Shown here: positions 1 to 5,470 of the stretch, piece by piece
Layout: each line of letters begins with the position of its first letter
How positions within the stretch are numbered: position 1 is the stretch's first letter
Origin: Candidatus Omnitrophota bacterium
GTDB lineage: Bacteria; Omnitrophota; Gorgyraeia; Gygaellales; Profunditerraquicolaceae
NCBI GenBank assembly: GCA_028716305.1
Contig: JAQUQA010000088.1
Span: forward strand, 1-5,492
Direction of reading: 5' to 3'
Length of the DNA: 5,492 bases
Notes under the pieces: generated by a model
The model's input: the letters and a program-made list of their open reading frames with translations, nothing else
Database searches by the model: none
What the model was told of the DNA's origin: nothing
Made by a program: the position numbers and the translations under genes

Positions 1-296
1 TGAAGAAGGCTCAGGGCGAGCTTGTCTCAAGCGAGGAGGTCGAGCGAGGGCGCATTTCAAGGATCATCGCAGTTAAGCGGGCTTTTTTGGCTTTACCGAC
101 ACGGCTTGCGCCGGTTCTTTCTATGCAAGAGCCAAGAGAAATTGAAGTCATTCTTTATGAGGCGATATCAGAAATTATTGATGAATTCGCAGGGGTTATA
201 AATGAGAACATTGAAACAGGACAGACAAATTTGGACGCATGCGGAACTGCAGGCGTGGAGGCGTCCGGCGAAGATAACAGTCAGCCAGTGGGCTGA
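1..296 (+). CDS. Small terminase subunit, Nu1-like (5'-truncated by window edge)
   Basis: This is the C-terminal 97 residues of a phage small terminase subunit. The reading frame begins at base 3 and is open to the window edge, so the DNA-binding N-terminus lies outside. The visible part has the features of Nu1-like DNA-packaging proteins. A charged segment LVSSEEVERGR is followed by a helix and then by LALPTRLAPVL, a very common motif of the family, and by an acidic helix around EAISEIIDEFA. In this family the N-terminus binds the packaging site and the C-terminus binds the large subunit. The position directly before a GpA-type large terminase supports the call. A TTG at 87 could serve as a start, but the family motif begins upstream of it, so the longer reading is preferred. 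The last 31 residues are encoded inside the overlap with the large terminase gene and have a less conserved, polar look. Confidence 0.85.
   Translation, partial: KKAQGELVSSEEVERGRISRIIAVKRAFLALPTRLAPVLSMQEPREIEVILYEAISEIIDEFAGVINENIETGQTNLDACGTAGVEASGEDNSQPVG
191..195 (+). promoter_or_regulatory. Ribosome binding site for the large terminase
   Basis: AGGGG lies six bases before the ATG at 202, inside the small terminase gene. It is a moderate SD. It supports starting the large terminase at 202, within the upstream gene, instead of at a later codon, since the next in-frame ATG lies well inside conserved sequence. Confidence 0.55.
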
Positions 297-2073
297 TCAA
301 TATCGTTATCTCAATCCGGTCACGTCAGCCGAGCCGGGCAGGTGGAAGACTGTGCGTACACCATATTTGCAGGGTGTCATGGACGCTTTCACGGATCCGT
401 ATGTCGAGGAGATTACGGTCATGGCGGCGTCTCAGGTCGGCAAGACCGAGGGCATGTTTAACATGCTGGGTTACGTCATTGATCAGGACCCGGGCCCCAC
501 GCTGGTGGTGTTACCGAGAGAAAACGACGCAAAGAGCGTTTCTTATAACCGTGTGCTTCCCATGATTCACGGATCGCCAGTTCTTCGCAACCGCATGCCG
601 GTTAACGCCGACGACATGACAAAGCTGGAATACCGTTTTGACAGGATGATTCTATTTTTCGCCGGGTCGAACAGCCCGGCGGATTTGGCTTCAAGACCAA
701 TTCGCTATTTGTTTTTAGACGAGATTGATAAATATCCGAGGTTCTCAGGGCGTGAGGCCGATCCGATTAAACTCGCTACAGAGCGTCAGAAAACCTTTTG
801 GAATAAAAAGACAGTCAAGGTTTCAACGCCGACAACTCGTGACGGTTATATCTATCGTGAGTTTGAGAAATCCGACCAGCGCAGGTTTTTCGTGCCATGC
901 CCGCATTGTGGCGGGTATCAGATATTGGTCTTTGGTCAGATCAAATGGCCGGAGCATGAGAGGTCAGCCGAGAGAATCAGAAACGAGAGGCTTGCGTGGT
1001 ATGAGTGCGAGCATTGTAAAAAGCGAATCGACGATTATCAAAAGCAACAGATTCTGCCTCATGGAAAGTGGGTGCCAAGAGATTGTGAGATAAACGAGCA
1101 GGGAGAGATTTGGGGAGAGGGGATTAAAAGCAAGCACAGGGGGTTTTGGATTAATTCGCTTTACTCGCCGTGGCTTAATTGGAGCGATATCGCCGCAGAG
1201 TTCTTGAAATCGAAAGATTTCATTGAGCTGTTGATGAACTTTGTCAATTCGTGGCTTGCCGAGGTATGGGAAGAAAAAATTGAGGAGACCACTGTTGATC
1301 GTGTCAAAGCGCACGCCTGCGAGTATACGGAAGGGATCGTGCCGGATGAAGCGGTTGTTTTAACTGCGGGCGTTGACGTGCAGAAGGATCATTTTTATTA
1401 CGTTATTCGTGGTTGGGGCTATGAGGAACAGTCATGGCTTGTGCGGTGCGGTTCTTTGGAATATTGGGATGATTTGGTTGAGGTGTTGTTCAAGACTGAG
1501 TACAGAAAGTTTTCGGGAGGAGAAACGCTTCCGGTTTACATGACATGCGTTGATTCGGGATTCAGGACTGATGAGGTGTATCACTTCTGCAGGCAATGGC
1601 ACGATCGTGCGAAGGCAATTAAGGGACAGGAAGAATTAACGGACGGTAGATTTTACCGGGCGTCAAAGATAGATATAAATTCACGCACGGGAAGCATAAT
1701 CAAAAACGGCCTTGTTTTATGGAACCTTAATGTCACGCAGTATAAGGACAAAATCAGCCGCCTTGTGGCGAGCAAGGATCCGGAGAAATGGTATTTGTTT
1801 AAAGACCCGTCAGATGATTACCTTTCTCAATTCACCGCTGAACATAAGGTTTTGGTAAGAAACAGAAACACAGGCAAGGCGAAGGAAGTCTGGCAGAAAA
1901 AACGCTCCTCGGTTGCGAATCACTATCTTGATGCGGAGGTTTACGCCATCGCCGCCGCTGACATAATCCGTGCGCTTAATCTTCGCAGAGACGAGCGCAC
2001 GGTTCACAAAGATATAAGGCAGGAACACAGCCGTTCCAGCTGGATTCGCAAAAGAGAAGGGGCGTGGATTTAA
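202..2073 (+). CDS. terL: Large terminase subunit, lambda GpA family (packaging ATPase and nuclease)
   Basis: This 623-residue protein is the DNA-packaging motor, close to the 641 residues of lambda gpA. The family entry segment lies at about 25-50 (ITVSQWADQY, then SAEPGRW). The ATPase domain has a Walker A ASQVGKTE at 76-83 with the classical lysine K81, Walker B YLFLDE at 169-174 with D173/E174, and a motif III-like VSTPT at 207-211. A zinc-ribbon-like pair, CPHC (233-236) and CEHC (269-272), follows. The C-terminal RNase H-like nuclease shows likely metal-binding acids D392 (GVDVQ), D451 (VDSG) and D577 (HYLDAEVYA). It cuts concatemeric DNA and translocates it through the portal, with the small subunit giving site recognition. 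Lambda gpA carries an unusual Walker lysine at the start of its motif; here that position is alanine and the standard GKT is present. The ATG at 202 has a moderate SD and lies 95 bases inside the small terminase gene. The stop overlaps the next ATG as TAATG. Confidence 0.97.
   Translation: MRTLKQDRQIWTHAELQAWRRPAKITVSQWADQYRYLNPVTSAEPGRWKTVRTPYLQGVMDAFTDPYVEEITVMAASQVGKTEGMFNMLGYVIDQDPGPTLVVLPRENDAKSVSYNRVLPMIHGSPVLRNRMPVNADDMTKLEYRFDRMILFFAGSNSPADLASRPIRYLFLDEIDKYPRFSGREADPIKLATERQKTFWNKKTVKVSTPTTRDGYIYREFEKSDQRRFFVPCPHCGGYQILVFGQIKWPEHERSAERIRNERLAWYECEHCKKRIDDYQKQQILPHGKWVPRDCEINEQGEIWGEGIKSKHRGFWINSLYSPWLNWSDIAAEFLKSKDFIELLMNFVNSWLAEVWEEKIEETTVDRVKAHACEYTEGIVPDEAVVLTAGVDVQKDHFYYVIRGWGYEEQSWLVRCGSLEYWDDLVEVLFKTEYRKFSGGETLPVYMTCVDSGFRTDEVYHFCRQWHDRAKAIKGQEELTDGRFYRASKIDINSRTGSIIKNGLVLWNLNVTQYKDKISRLVASKDPEKWYLFKDPSDDYLSQFTAEHKVLVRNRNTGKAKEVWQKKRSSVANHYLDAEVYAIAAADIIRALNLRRDERTVHKDIRQEHSRSSWIRKREGAWI
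2057..2062 (+). promoter_or_regulatory. Ribosome binding site deciding the start of the zinc-ribbon gene
   Basis: AAGGGG at the end of the terminase gene lies ten bases before the ATG at 2073. It is only one base from the in-frame GTG at 2064, too close to serve it. This favours the ATG that overlaps the terminase stop. Confidence 0.5.
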
Positions 2074-2318
2074 TGGGTGGAAGATGGCTGAATAGGCATG
2101 AAAACTGGCTTGATAAAAAAACCAACATCGAACGTCGCCCTGTTGGCAGACCGGTTAATGACAGCGAGGATTACGGCGTGAGGTATATTCCGTTAAAATG
2201 CCCGAAGTGTAAAAGCAAAGACGTGCGATGTTATTCAAGCACGCCGCCTATTCGATATCATGTTTGCCGGGACTGCGGCTACAATTTTAAATCCGTTGAG
2301 GCAAATGATGAAAAATAA
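2073..2318 (+). CDS. Small zinc-ribbon protein, function unknown
   Basis: This is an 81-residue basic protein. The first 40 residues (many Arg, Asn, Lys) have no motif I recognise. The C-terminal half is a zinc ribbon: CPKC at 43-46 and CRDC at 65-68, followed by GYNFKSVE. A further cysteine at 53 lies between the pairs. The pattern of a CPxC knuckle, then RYHxC, CG, an aromatic residue and a final E resembles the zinc-binding part of the phage late activators Ogr/Delta and of NrdR. The spacing differs from P2 Ogr, where the second pair is further apart, so this is a likeness and not an assignment. The gene is translationally coupled to the terminase by TAATG. A role in transcription, in DNA packaging or as an accessory gene is possible; none is shown by the sequence. 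An in-frame GTG at 2064 would add three residues. Confidence 0.75.
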   Translation: MGGRWLNRHENWLDKKTNIERRPVGRPVNDSEDYGVRYIPLKCPKCKSKDVRCYSSTPPIRYHVCRDCGYNFKSVEANDEK

Positions 2319-2321
2319 TTA

Positions 2322-2338
2322 TTACTATTTTGTAGTAA
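2322..2338. repeat. Perfect 6-bp inverted repeat (hairpin 1)
   Basis: TTACTA and TAGTAA flank a five-base loop TTTTG, four bases after the stop of the zinc-ribbon gene. The stem is AT-rich and weak. It could be a small transcript-end hairpin or an operator-like site. It might be chance, but it is the first of three in a row. Confidence 0.45.
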
Positions 2339-2346
2339 CGACCCAA

Positions 2347-2374
2347 TTGAAAAAGATATGAGATGAGATAAACT
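2347..2374 (+). promoter_or_regulatory. Weak candidate sigma70 promoter
   Basis: TTGAAA (2347-2352) is followed after 16 bases by TAAACT (2369-2374), which matches TATAAT at four of six positions. The surroundings are AT-rich. If active, it would start a short RNA that contains hairpin 2 and ends at the terminator, about 90 bases. In a stretch this AT-rich such matches are common, so the support is weak. Confidence 0.22.
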
Positions 2375-2392
2375 TAAATTAGAAAACTAAAA

Positions 2393-2418
2393 GCGGGACA
2401 GCTGATCACTGTTGCCGC
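2393..2418. repeat. Interrupted inverted repeat (hairpin 2)
   Basis: Outer arms GCGG/CCGC and inner arms ACAG/CTGT are separated by a 1-by-2 internal loop and close on a seven-base loop CTGATCA. The stem is GC-rich within AT-rich DNA and sits one base before the large terminator-like hairpin. The two together look like a folded RNA element. Confidence 0.5.
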
Positions 2419-2419
2419 A

Positions 2420-2479
2420 CCCAATAAGTAATAAAAACCCGATTCCTTAGCTAAGGGGGAGTCGGGTTTTTTTATTGGG
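2420..2479 (+). terminator. Long two-part intrinsic terminator
   Basis: The core stem pairs AAAAACCCGA (2433-2442) with TCGGGTTTTT (2462-2471). It continues inward through T-G, T-A and C-G pairs to the palindrome CCTTAGCTAAGG (2445-2456), with a three-G bulge. Seven T follow the GC stem (2467-2473). An outer perfect pair, CCCAATAA (2420-2427) with TTATTGGG (2472-2479), extends the structure after a five-base bulge on the left side. The A-run opposite the T-run means it could also work on the other strand. It stands six bases before the gpW SD, inside an operon that should be read through, so it would need attenuation, antitermination or another promoter. Confidence 0.8.
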
Positions 2480-2484
2480 CTGAT

Positions 2485-2492
2485 GGAGAAAG
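2485..2492 (+). promoter_or_regulatory. Ribosome binding site deciding the start of gpW
   Basis: GGAGAAAG lies just before the ATG at 2495, with six bases between GGAG and the ATG. It overlaps the first codons of the longer reading from the ATG at 2483, which itself has no SD. The start at 2495 is therefore chosen. Confidence 0.65.
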
Positions 2493-2494
2493 TT

Positions 2495-2710
2495 ATGAGC
2501 GCACCAACAAAACAGGAAATGCTTGAGAACGTTGAGACGGCGATTAACGCCCGAATGACTGGAGGGGCGGTGCAGTCGTATTCGATCGGCGGCCGCAATT
2601 TGCAGTACATAACGTTGGCGGAACTTATAAAACTACGGGACACATTACGACAGGAAATTGCCGCTGGCAGTTCTCGCACGTCATACGCAAAGTTTGAGAA
2701 TCCGGTATGA
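2495..2710 (+). CDS. gpW-like head-tail joining (head completion) protein
   Basis: The product has 71 residues, beside 68 for lambda gpW. It shares the family layout: an N-terminal helix starting with a Q-E-M-L segment, a MTGGA turn, a beta hairpin around SYSIGGRNLQYI, and a second helix LAELIKLRDTLRQEI. Lambda gpW binds beneath the portal after packaging, helps keep the DNA in and forms the site for the next connector protein. The place between terminase and portal is exactly that of lambda W. A start at 2483 would add four residues but lacks an SD. The stop overlaps the portal start as ATGA, a usual sign of translational coupling. The terminator-like hairpin directly upstream is odd for a gene whose product is required for every virion. 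Confidence 0.88.
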   Translation: MSAPTKQEMLENVETAINARMTGGAVQSYSIGGRNLQYITLAELIKLRDTLRQEIAAGSSRTSYAKFENPV

Positions 2711-4284
2711 ACATAAAAGAAAAATTAGCGAATGGGTTAGACGGTTTAGTTGGCTTCTTCTCACCGAAGGCTGGCTTAAAGAGGCGGATGTTCCGTGAGG
2801 CGATCAAGTTATCCGATAAGTTCGGGGCTTATCGTGGAGCGGAAAAAAACAGAATGCGTTCGTCTTGGATTCCGGGCGGTGGATCCGCTGATCAGGACAT
2901 TATTCCTGATTTGCCGGACTTGAGAGAACGTAGCCGTGACTTAAACCGTAACGACGCTCACGCCTCAGGGATCACGAACACCATGACAACGAACGTCGTT
3001 GGCACCGGTATCCGGCCGCAGAGCAGGGTTGATAAAGAGGCTCTCGGGATCGCTGAAAGCAAGGCGGATAAGTTTCAGAAGAAAGCTGAGCGCTCATGGA
3101 AGATGTGGCTTCCATACGCCGACGCTGGCAACCGTATGGATTTTTACGAAATCCAACAGTTGGTTGACAGGCAGATTTTAGAAAACGGCGAGGCGATTGT
3201 TATCCCGGTAATGTTTAAAGACAAAAATCGTCCTTACTCACTTGCGTTGCAGGTTATCGAGGCGGATAGACTCGCCACGCCGCCTGATAAGCGTGGGGAT
3301 AAAACTATAAGAGCTGGAGTCAGGATTGGCGAGAACGGAGAGCCGGTTTCTTACTTCATTCAAAAAAGCCATCCCGGTGATTACCGATTCACGAAAGCGG
3401 ACGAACGAGATTTTATTGAGATTCCCGCCCGTAATGAGTTCGGCAGACCGAATGTTTTTCATTTATATCCGGTTCAGCGTTCCGGACAAACTCGTGGGGT
3501 TCCGTTCTTTTCTCCAGTGCTCACGTATTTCAAAGACTTGGCGGAGTACGCCGAAGCGGAGCTTGTGGCCGCACGGATTGCGGCGTGTTTTTCAATATTT
3601 ATCACCTCGGAAGCATCGATGGATCTTAACACCGGCTATGACCGCAACTTTCAAGGGCAATTCTTAGAGTCATTAGAGCCGGGCATGATAAGGCATCTTC
3701 TTCCGGGTGAGTCTATAACCTCATTTAATCCGCAACGGCCTTCGGCTACGTTCGAGCCGTTTGTGGAGAAAATGCTCAGGGCGATCTCGGCGGCTTTGGG
3801 CTTGCCGTACGAGTTAGTCGCCAAGGATTTTTCAAAGACGAACTACTCAAGCGCACGTGCGGCCTTGCTTGAAGCACGCAGGTATTTCAAGGTCAGACAG
3901 GAATGGCTCGCTCGCAAACTTTGTCAGCCGGTCTGGGAGATGGTTTTAGAGGAAGCGTATCTTAGGGGCGAGTTGGGGGCGATATCGTTTTACGAGAATA
4001 AGCTATGTTGGGTCAACGCATCATGGATTACACCGGGCTGGGAATGGGTTGATCCGCTGAAAGAAGCCCAAGCGGCGGAGGTTGGAATCCGAAACGGGAT
4101 TATCACTTACTCGGATTTATATTCGGCGCAAGGGAAAGACTGGGAGGAATGCTTTGAGCAAAGAAAAAGAGAACAAGAAAAAATCAAAGAGCTCGGGCTC
4201 GAAATCAATCAGAAGCCAGATTCAGGTGATGGTAAGAGCGCAAATGCAGACAGCGCAGATGCTGGTCGTGGAGGTGAGGAATAG
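2707..4284 (+). CDS. Portal protein, lambda GpB family
   Basis: This 525-residue protein forms the dodecameric ring at one head vertex through which DNA enters and leaves; lambda gpB has 533 residues. Family segments are clear. They include an early YRGAEKNRMRSSW (42-54), the RERSRDLNRNDAHASG region (73-88) followed by NVVGTGIRPQ (96-105), and a central GEAIVIP (161-167). Later come SGQTRGVPFFSPVL (259-272), the clip/stem part, and GLPYELVAKDFSKTNYSSAR (365-384) with its long helix EARRYFKVRQEWLARKL. The acidic, low-complexity tail after about 500 (DSGDGKSANADSADAG) is probably disordered. In lambda the portal is trimmed by the maturation protease; whether that happens here cannot be seen. 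The start has no good SD and probably relies on coupling to gpW through the ATGA overlap. The stop codon abuts the protease start. Confidence 0.96.
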   Translation: MNIKEKLANGLDGLVGFFSPKAGLKRRMFREAIKLSDKFGAYRGAEKNRMRSSWIPGGGSADQDIIPDLPDLRERSRDLNRNDAHASGITNTMTTNVVGTGIRPQSRVDKEALGIAESKADKFQKKAERSWKMWLPYADAGNRMDFYEIQQLVDRQILENGEAIVIPVMFKDKNRPYSLALQVIEADRLATPPDKRGDKTIRAGVRIGENGEPVSYFIQKSHPGDYRFTKADERDFIEIPARNEFGRPNVFHLYPVQRSGQTRGVPFFSPVLTYFKDLAEYAEAELVAARIAACFSIFITSEASMDLNTGYDRNFQGQFLESLEPGMIRHLLPGESITSFNPQRPSATFEPFVEKMLRAISAALGLPYELVAKDFSKTNYSSARAALLEARRYFKVRQEWLARKLCQPVWEMVLEEAYLRGELGAISFYENKLCWVNASWITPGWEWVDPLKEAQAAEVGIRNGIITYSDLYSAQGKDWEECFEQRKREQEKIKELGLEINQKPDSGDGKSANADSADAGRGGEE

Positions 4285-5352
4285 ATGAAAAAAGATTTAT
4301 TCAGAGCGGATGTCGCACGTTCCGGCAACGTCAAGATTGATAGAGATTCAGCGGTTATCAATGGCTTCGCCGTAGTCACGAAAGGCGTTACTAAAGATAG
4401 CCGAGGAGAGTTTGACGATATCTCGCTCGATTCGGTTGTTGAGCTTGGGAACAAGTTGAAAACAGGGGTCAAATCACGGTTTGGTCATCCCAACATGAGT
4501 AGCACCGCACTCGGCACTTTTTTGGGCAGGGTGCGGAATTTTAGGCGTGATGGAGACATCGTCAGAGCGGACTTGCACATCGATAAGACGGCTTTTGAGA
4601 CGCCGGATGGGGATCTCGCCGGGTATGTGCTTAATCTCGCTGAAAGCGATCCGGAGATGTTCGGTGCGTCGATGGTGATTTATTGGGATGAGGAAAAACG
4701 AGAGGGCTTGGACGCTAATGGTAACGAACTACCGCCGTTCATTCGTGTCACCAATCTTTTCTCGGTTGACGTGGTGGACGATCCGGCGGCGAACAACGGG
4801 CTTTTTGGTATGCCGTTTTTCTCCGAAAGCGTGAGGCCGTCAGCGGAGATGACAGCCTTCTTGGATAAATTCCTTAACAATCCTGATGCGGTAGAGAAAA
4901 CCATCGGGTTTTTGAATAGATATCGTTTAAGCAAAGAAACAGAAAATAAATCCAAAAAGGAGGTAGCGGCAATGGATGAATTAACAGTAGAGAAGTTGAA
5001 AGATGAGAGGAAGGACGTTTTTGAGGCGATTCACAAACAGGGTTTTGACGCTGGCGTTCAGGACGAACGTGGCAGGACGGTTGCGATCCTGAAAAAAGCG
5101 GAATCGTTTCAGGGTATGAGCGCACTCGCATTGGAGTCGGTTGAACAGGGGCTTTCGCTCGATCAATCGGTCGTGAAGTTTCAGCAGAAGCGGCTTGATG
5201 ATATCGAGAAAGCGTCAGCGCCGGTTGTCGGGCCTGATGGCGAGGAAGTATCAAAGAAAAAAGTGACACATTTGGAGCGTGCTCGGCAGTATCAGAAAGA
5301 ACACGGGTGCGGCATGACGGACGCTCTTAAAGCGACAGCGGATAAAAGGTAA
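4285..5352 (+). CDS. Prohead maturation protease fused to scaffold (HK97/Mu-like serine protease type)
   Basis: This 355-residue protein has two parts. Residues 1 to about 180 look like a head-maturation serine protease of the HK97/Mu-like kind. An INGFAVV strand (25-31) leads to RFGHP with likely catalytic H68. The segment MFGAS (125-129) carries likely nucleophile S129. Then comes NLFSVDVVDDPAANNGLF (157-174), which matches the strand and 'DPAA' ending common in this clan. I see no S49/SppA-type region as in lambda gpC. Residues 180-228 are a linker ending in a charged SKETENKSKKE run. From M230 on the sequence is helical and scaffold-like. The full fusion would be built into the prohead and digest the scaffold. 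A strong SD, GGAGGT (4270-4275), lies in the portal's 3' end, and the ATG directly follows the portal stop. The third catalytic residue is not certain; the acids at 162-166 are near but unproven. Confidence 0.85.
   Translation: MKKDLFRADVARSGNVKIDRDSAVINGFAVVTKGVTKDSRGEFDDISLDSVVELGNKLKTGVKSRFGHPNMSSTALGTFLGRVRNFRRDGDIVRADLHIDKTAFETPDGDLAGYVLNLAESDPEMFGASMVIYWDEEKREGLDANGNELPPFIRVTNLFSVDVVDDPAANNGLFGMPFFSESVRPSAEMTAFLDKFLNNPDAVEKTIGFLNRYRLSKETENKSKKEVAAMDELTVEKLKDERKDVFEAIHKQGFDAGVQDERGRTVAILKKAESFQGMSALALESVEQGLSLDQSVVKFQQKRLDDIEKASAPVVGPDGEEVSKKKVTHLERARQYQKEHGCGMTDALKATADKR
4957..4964 (+). promoter_or_regulatory. Perfect internal ribosome binding site for the nested scaffold
   Basis: AAGGAGGT matches the 16S anti-SD over eight bases and lies seven bases before the in-frame ATG at 4972. 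It is the strongest SD in the window, stronger than that of the full-length protease gene. Its place is exactly at the boundary between protease and scaffold parts. Confidence 0.85.
4972..5352 (+). CDS. Nested in-frame capsid scaffold protein (Nu3-like arrangement)
   Basis: An internal ATG, codon 230 of the protease gene, has a perfect SD and gives a 126-residue protein identical to the fusion's C-terminus. It is highly charged and predicted helical. The segment DERGRTVAILKKAESFQGMS, about residues 31-50, is followed by ALALESVEQGLSLDQSV. It resembles the 'E-R-R-x-x-A-I-L ... A ... A ... G-x-S-x-E-x-A' element often found at the C-termini of phage protease-scaffold proteins. The C-terminal HLERARQYQKEHGCGMTDALK is a basic helix-turn-helix-like segment, the kind of region that binds coat protein in scaffolds. 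Lambda Nu3 in C, and Z in I of Mu, are made in the same way. The free scaffold should be abundant and the fusion rare. Assigned by position, SD and composition; no catalytic features are expected. Confidence 0.8.
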   Translation: MDELTVEKLKDERKDVFEAIHKQGFDAGVQDERGRTVAILKKAESFQGMSALALESVEQGLSLDQSVVKFQQKRLDDIEKASAPVVGPDGEEVSKKKVTHLERARQYQKEHGCGMTDALKATADKR

Positions 5353-5392
5353 TAACCATAAAGGAGGAGGTTCCAGTCCTTGGGCCGTTCAT
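5327..5392 (-). CDS. Possible 21-residue leader or broken gene start
   Basis: A - strand ATG at 5392-5390 has an AAGGAAG SD nine bases upstream and a near-consensus promoter some 30 bases before it. The frame runs 21 codons to a TAA at 5329-5327. From about codon 9 it runs into sequence that belongs to the phage operon, antisense to the orphan SD and the end of the scaffold gene. It may be a small leader peptide, or the first codons of a gene that was cut by a junction near 5370-5390. I do not recognise the peptide. Confidence 0.25.
   Translation of the reverse strand: MNGPRTGTSSFMVITFYPLSL
5360..5368 (+). promoter_or_regulatory. Orphan ribosome binding site
   Basis: AAAGGAGGA, eight bases after the protease-scaffold stop, is an excellent SD where the decoration or coat gene should begin. 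No ATG or GTG follows within reach. The TTG at 5380 gives only 15 codons before a stop, and no other frame gives a plausible start. The expected gene seems to be missing or cut here. Confidence 0.6.
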
Positions 5393-5420
5393 TGATAAGA
5401 ACTTCCTTTTTGACGCTCGG

Positions 5421-5449
5421 AGTATAGGGATGCTGTTTTTGCCTGTCAA
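5421..5449 (-). promoter_or_regulatory. Strong sigma70 promoter facing left
   Basis: On the - strand TTGACA (5449-5444) is followed after exactly 17 bases by TATACT (5426-5421). The -35 is perfect and the -10 matches five of six. Transcription would start near 5414 and run leftward, antisense to the scaffold and protease genes. An AT-rich block directly upstream could act as an UP element. This orientation opposes every other gene in the window. Confidence 0.75.
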
Positions 5450-5454
5450 GTGAT

Positions 5455-5470
5455 ATTTTTCATCAAAAAT
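5455..5470. repeat. AT-rich inverted repeat upstream of the leftward promoter
   Basis: ATTTTT and AAAAAT flank a four-base centre CATC, about six bases upstream of the -35 on the - strand. It could be an UP element, an operator for a dimeric regulator, or a weak hairpin. The remaining bases to 5492 show nothing I recognise. Confidence 0.4.

Larger units (their letters stand above)
2319..2494 (+). other. Structured intergenic region between zinc-ribbon and gpW genes
   Basis: This is the only sizeable gap in an otherwise tightly packed operon. Its first 75 bases are visibly AT-rich. It holds three consecutive inverted repeats (2322-2338, 2393-2418, 2420-2479), a weak promoter candidate between the first and second, and the SD of the gpW gene at its end. 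I see no convincing coding sequence on either strand. It may be an attenuator, a small RNA gene ending at the terminator, or the 3' edge of an inserted accessory gene. Confidence 0.7.

Noticed and set aside
20..32. GCTTG-TCT-CAAGC inverted repeat near the left edge
   Set aside because: A short repeat inside the small terminase coding sequence; the cos site of such phages lies before this gene, outside the window.
964..1314. 116-residue reading frame on the - strand inside the large terminase
   Set aside because: Antisense to conserved terminase sequence, with no SD or recognisable domain; a shadow frame.
2374..2679. 101-residue - strand frame across the terminator and gpW
   Set aside because: It runs through the terminator hairpin and is antisense to a well-supported gene; the Ser/Ile-rich sequence has no motif.
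4082..4288. 68-residue + strand frame at the 3' end of the portal gene
   Set aside because: Lys/Ser-rich out-of-frame reading of the portal's acidic tail, with no SD; chance frame.
4874..5269. 131-residue reading frame on the - strand
   Set aside because: It lies wholly within the protease-scaffold gene, is rich in Ser, Pro and Leu as antisense frames often are, has no SD and shows no motif, although the leftward promoter would transcribe it.
5366..5385. GGTTCCAGTCC, similar to a tRNA T-arm (possible attachment site)
   Set aside because: The loop has C where a purine is expected, the stem pairs poorly, and the upstream bases where the rest of a tRNA would be are coding sequence of the protease-scaffold gene.
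5380..5427. TTG-started frame after the orphan SD
   Set aside because: The SD spacing is acceptable, but the frame ends after 15 codons and does not resemble a decoration or coat protein.
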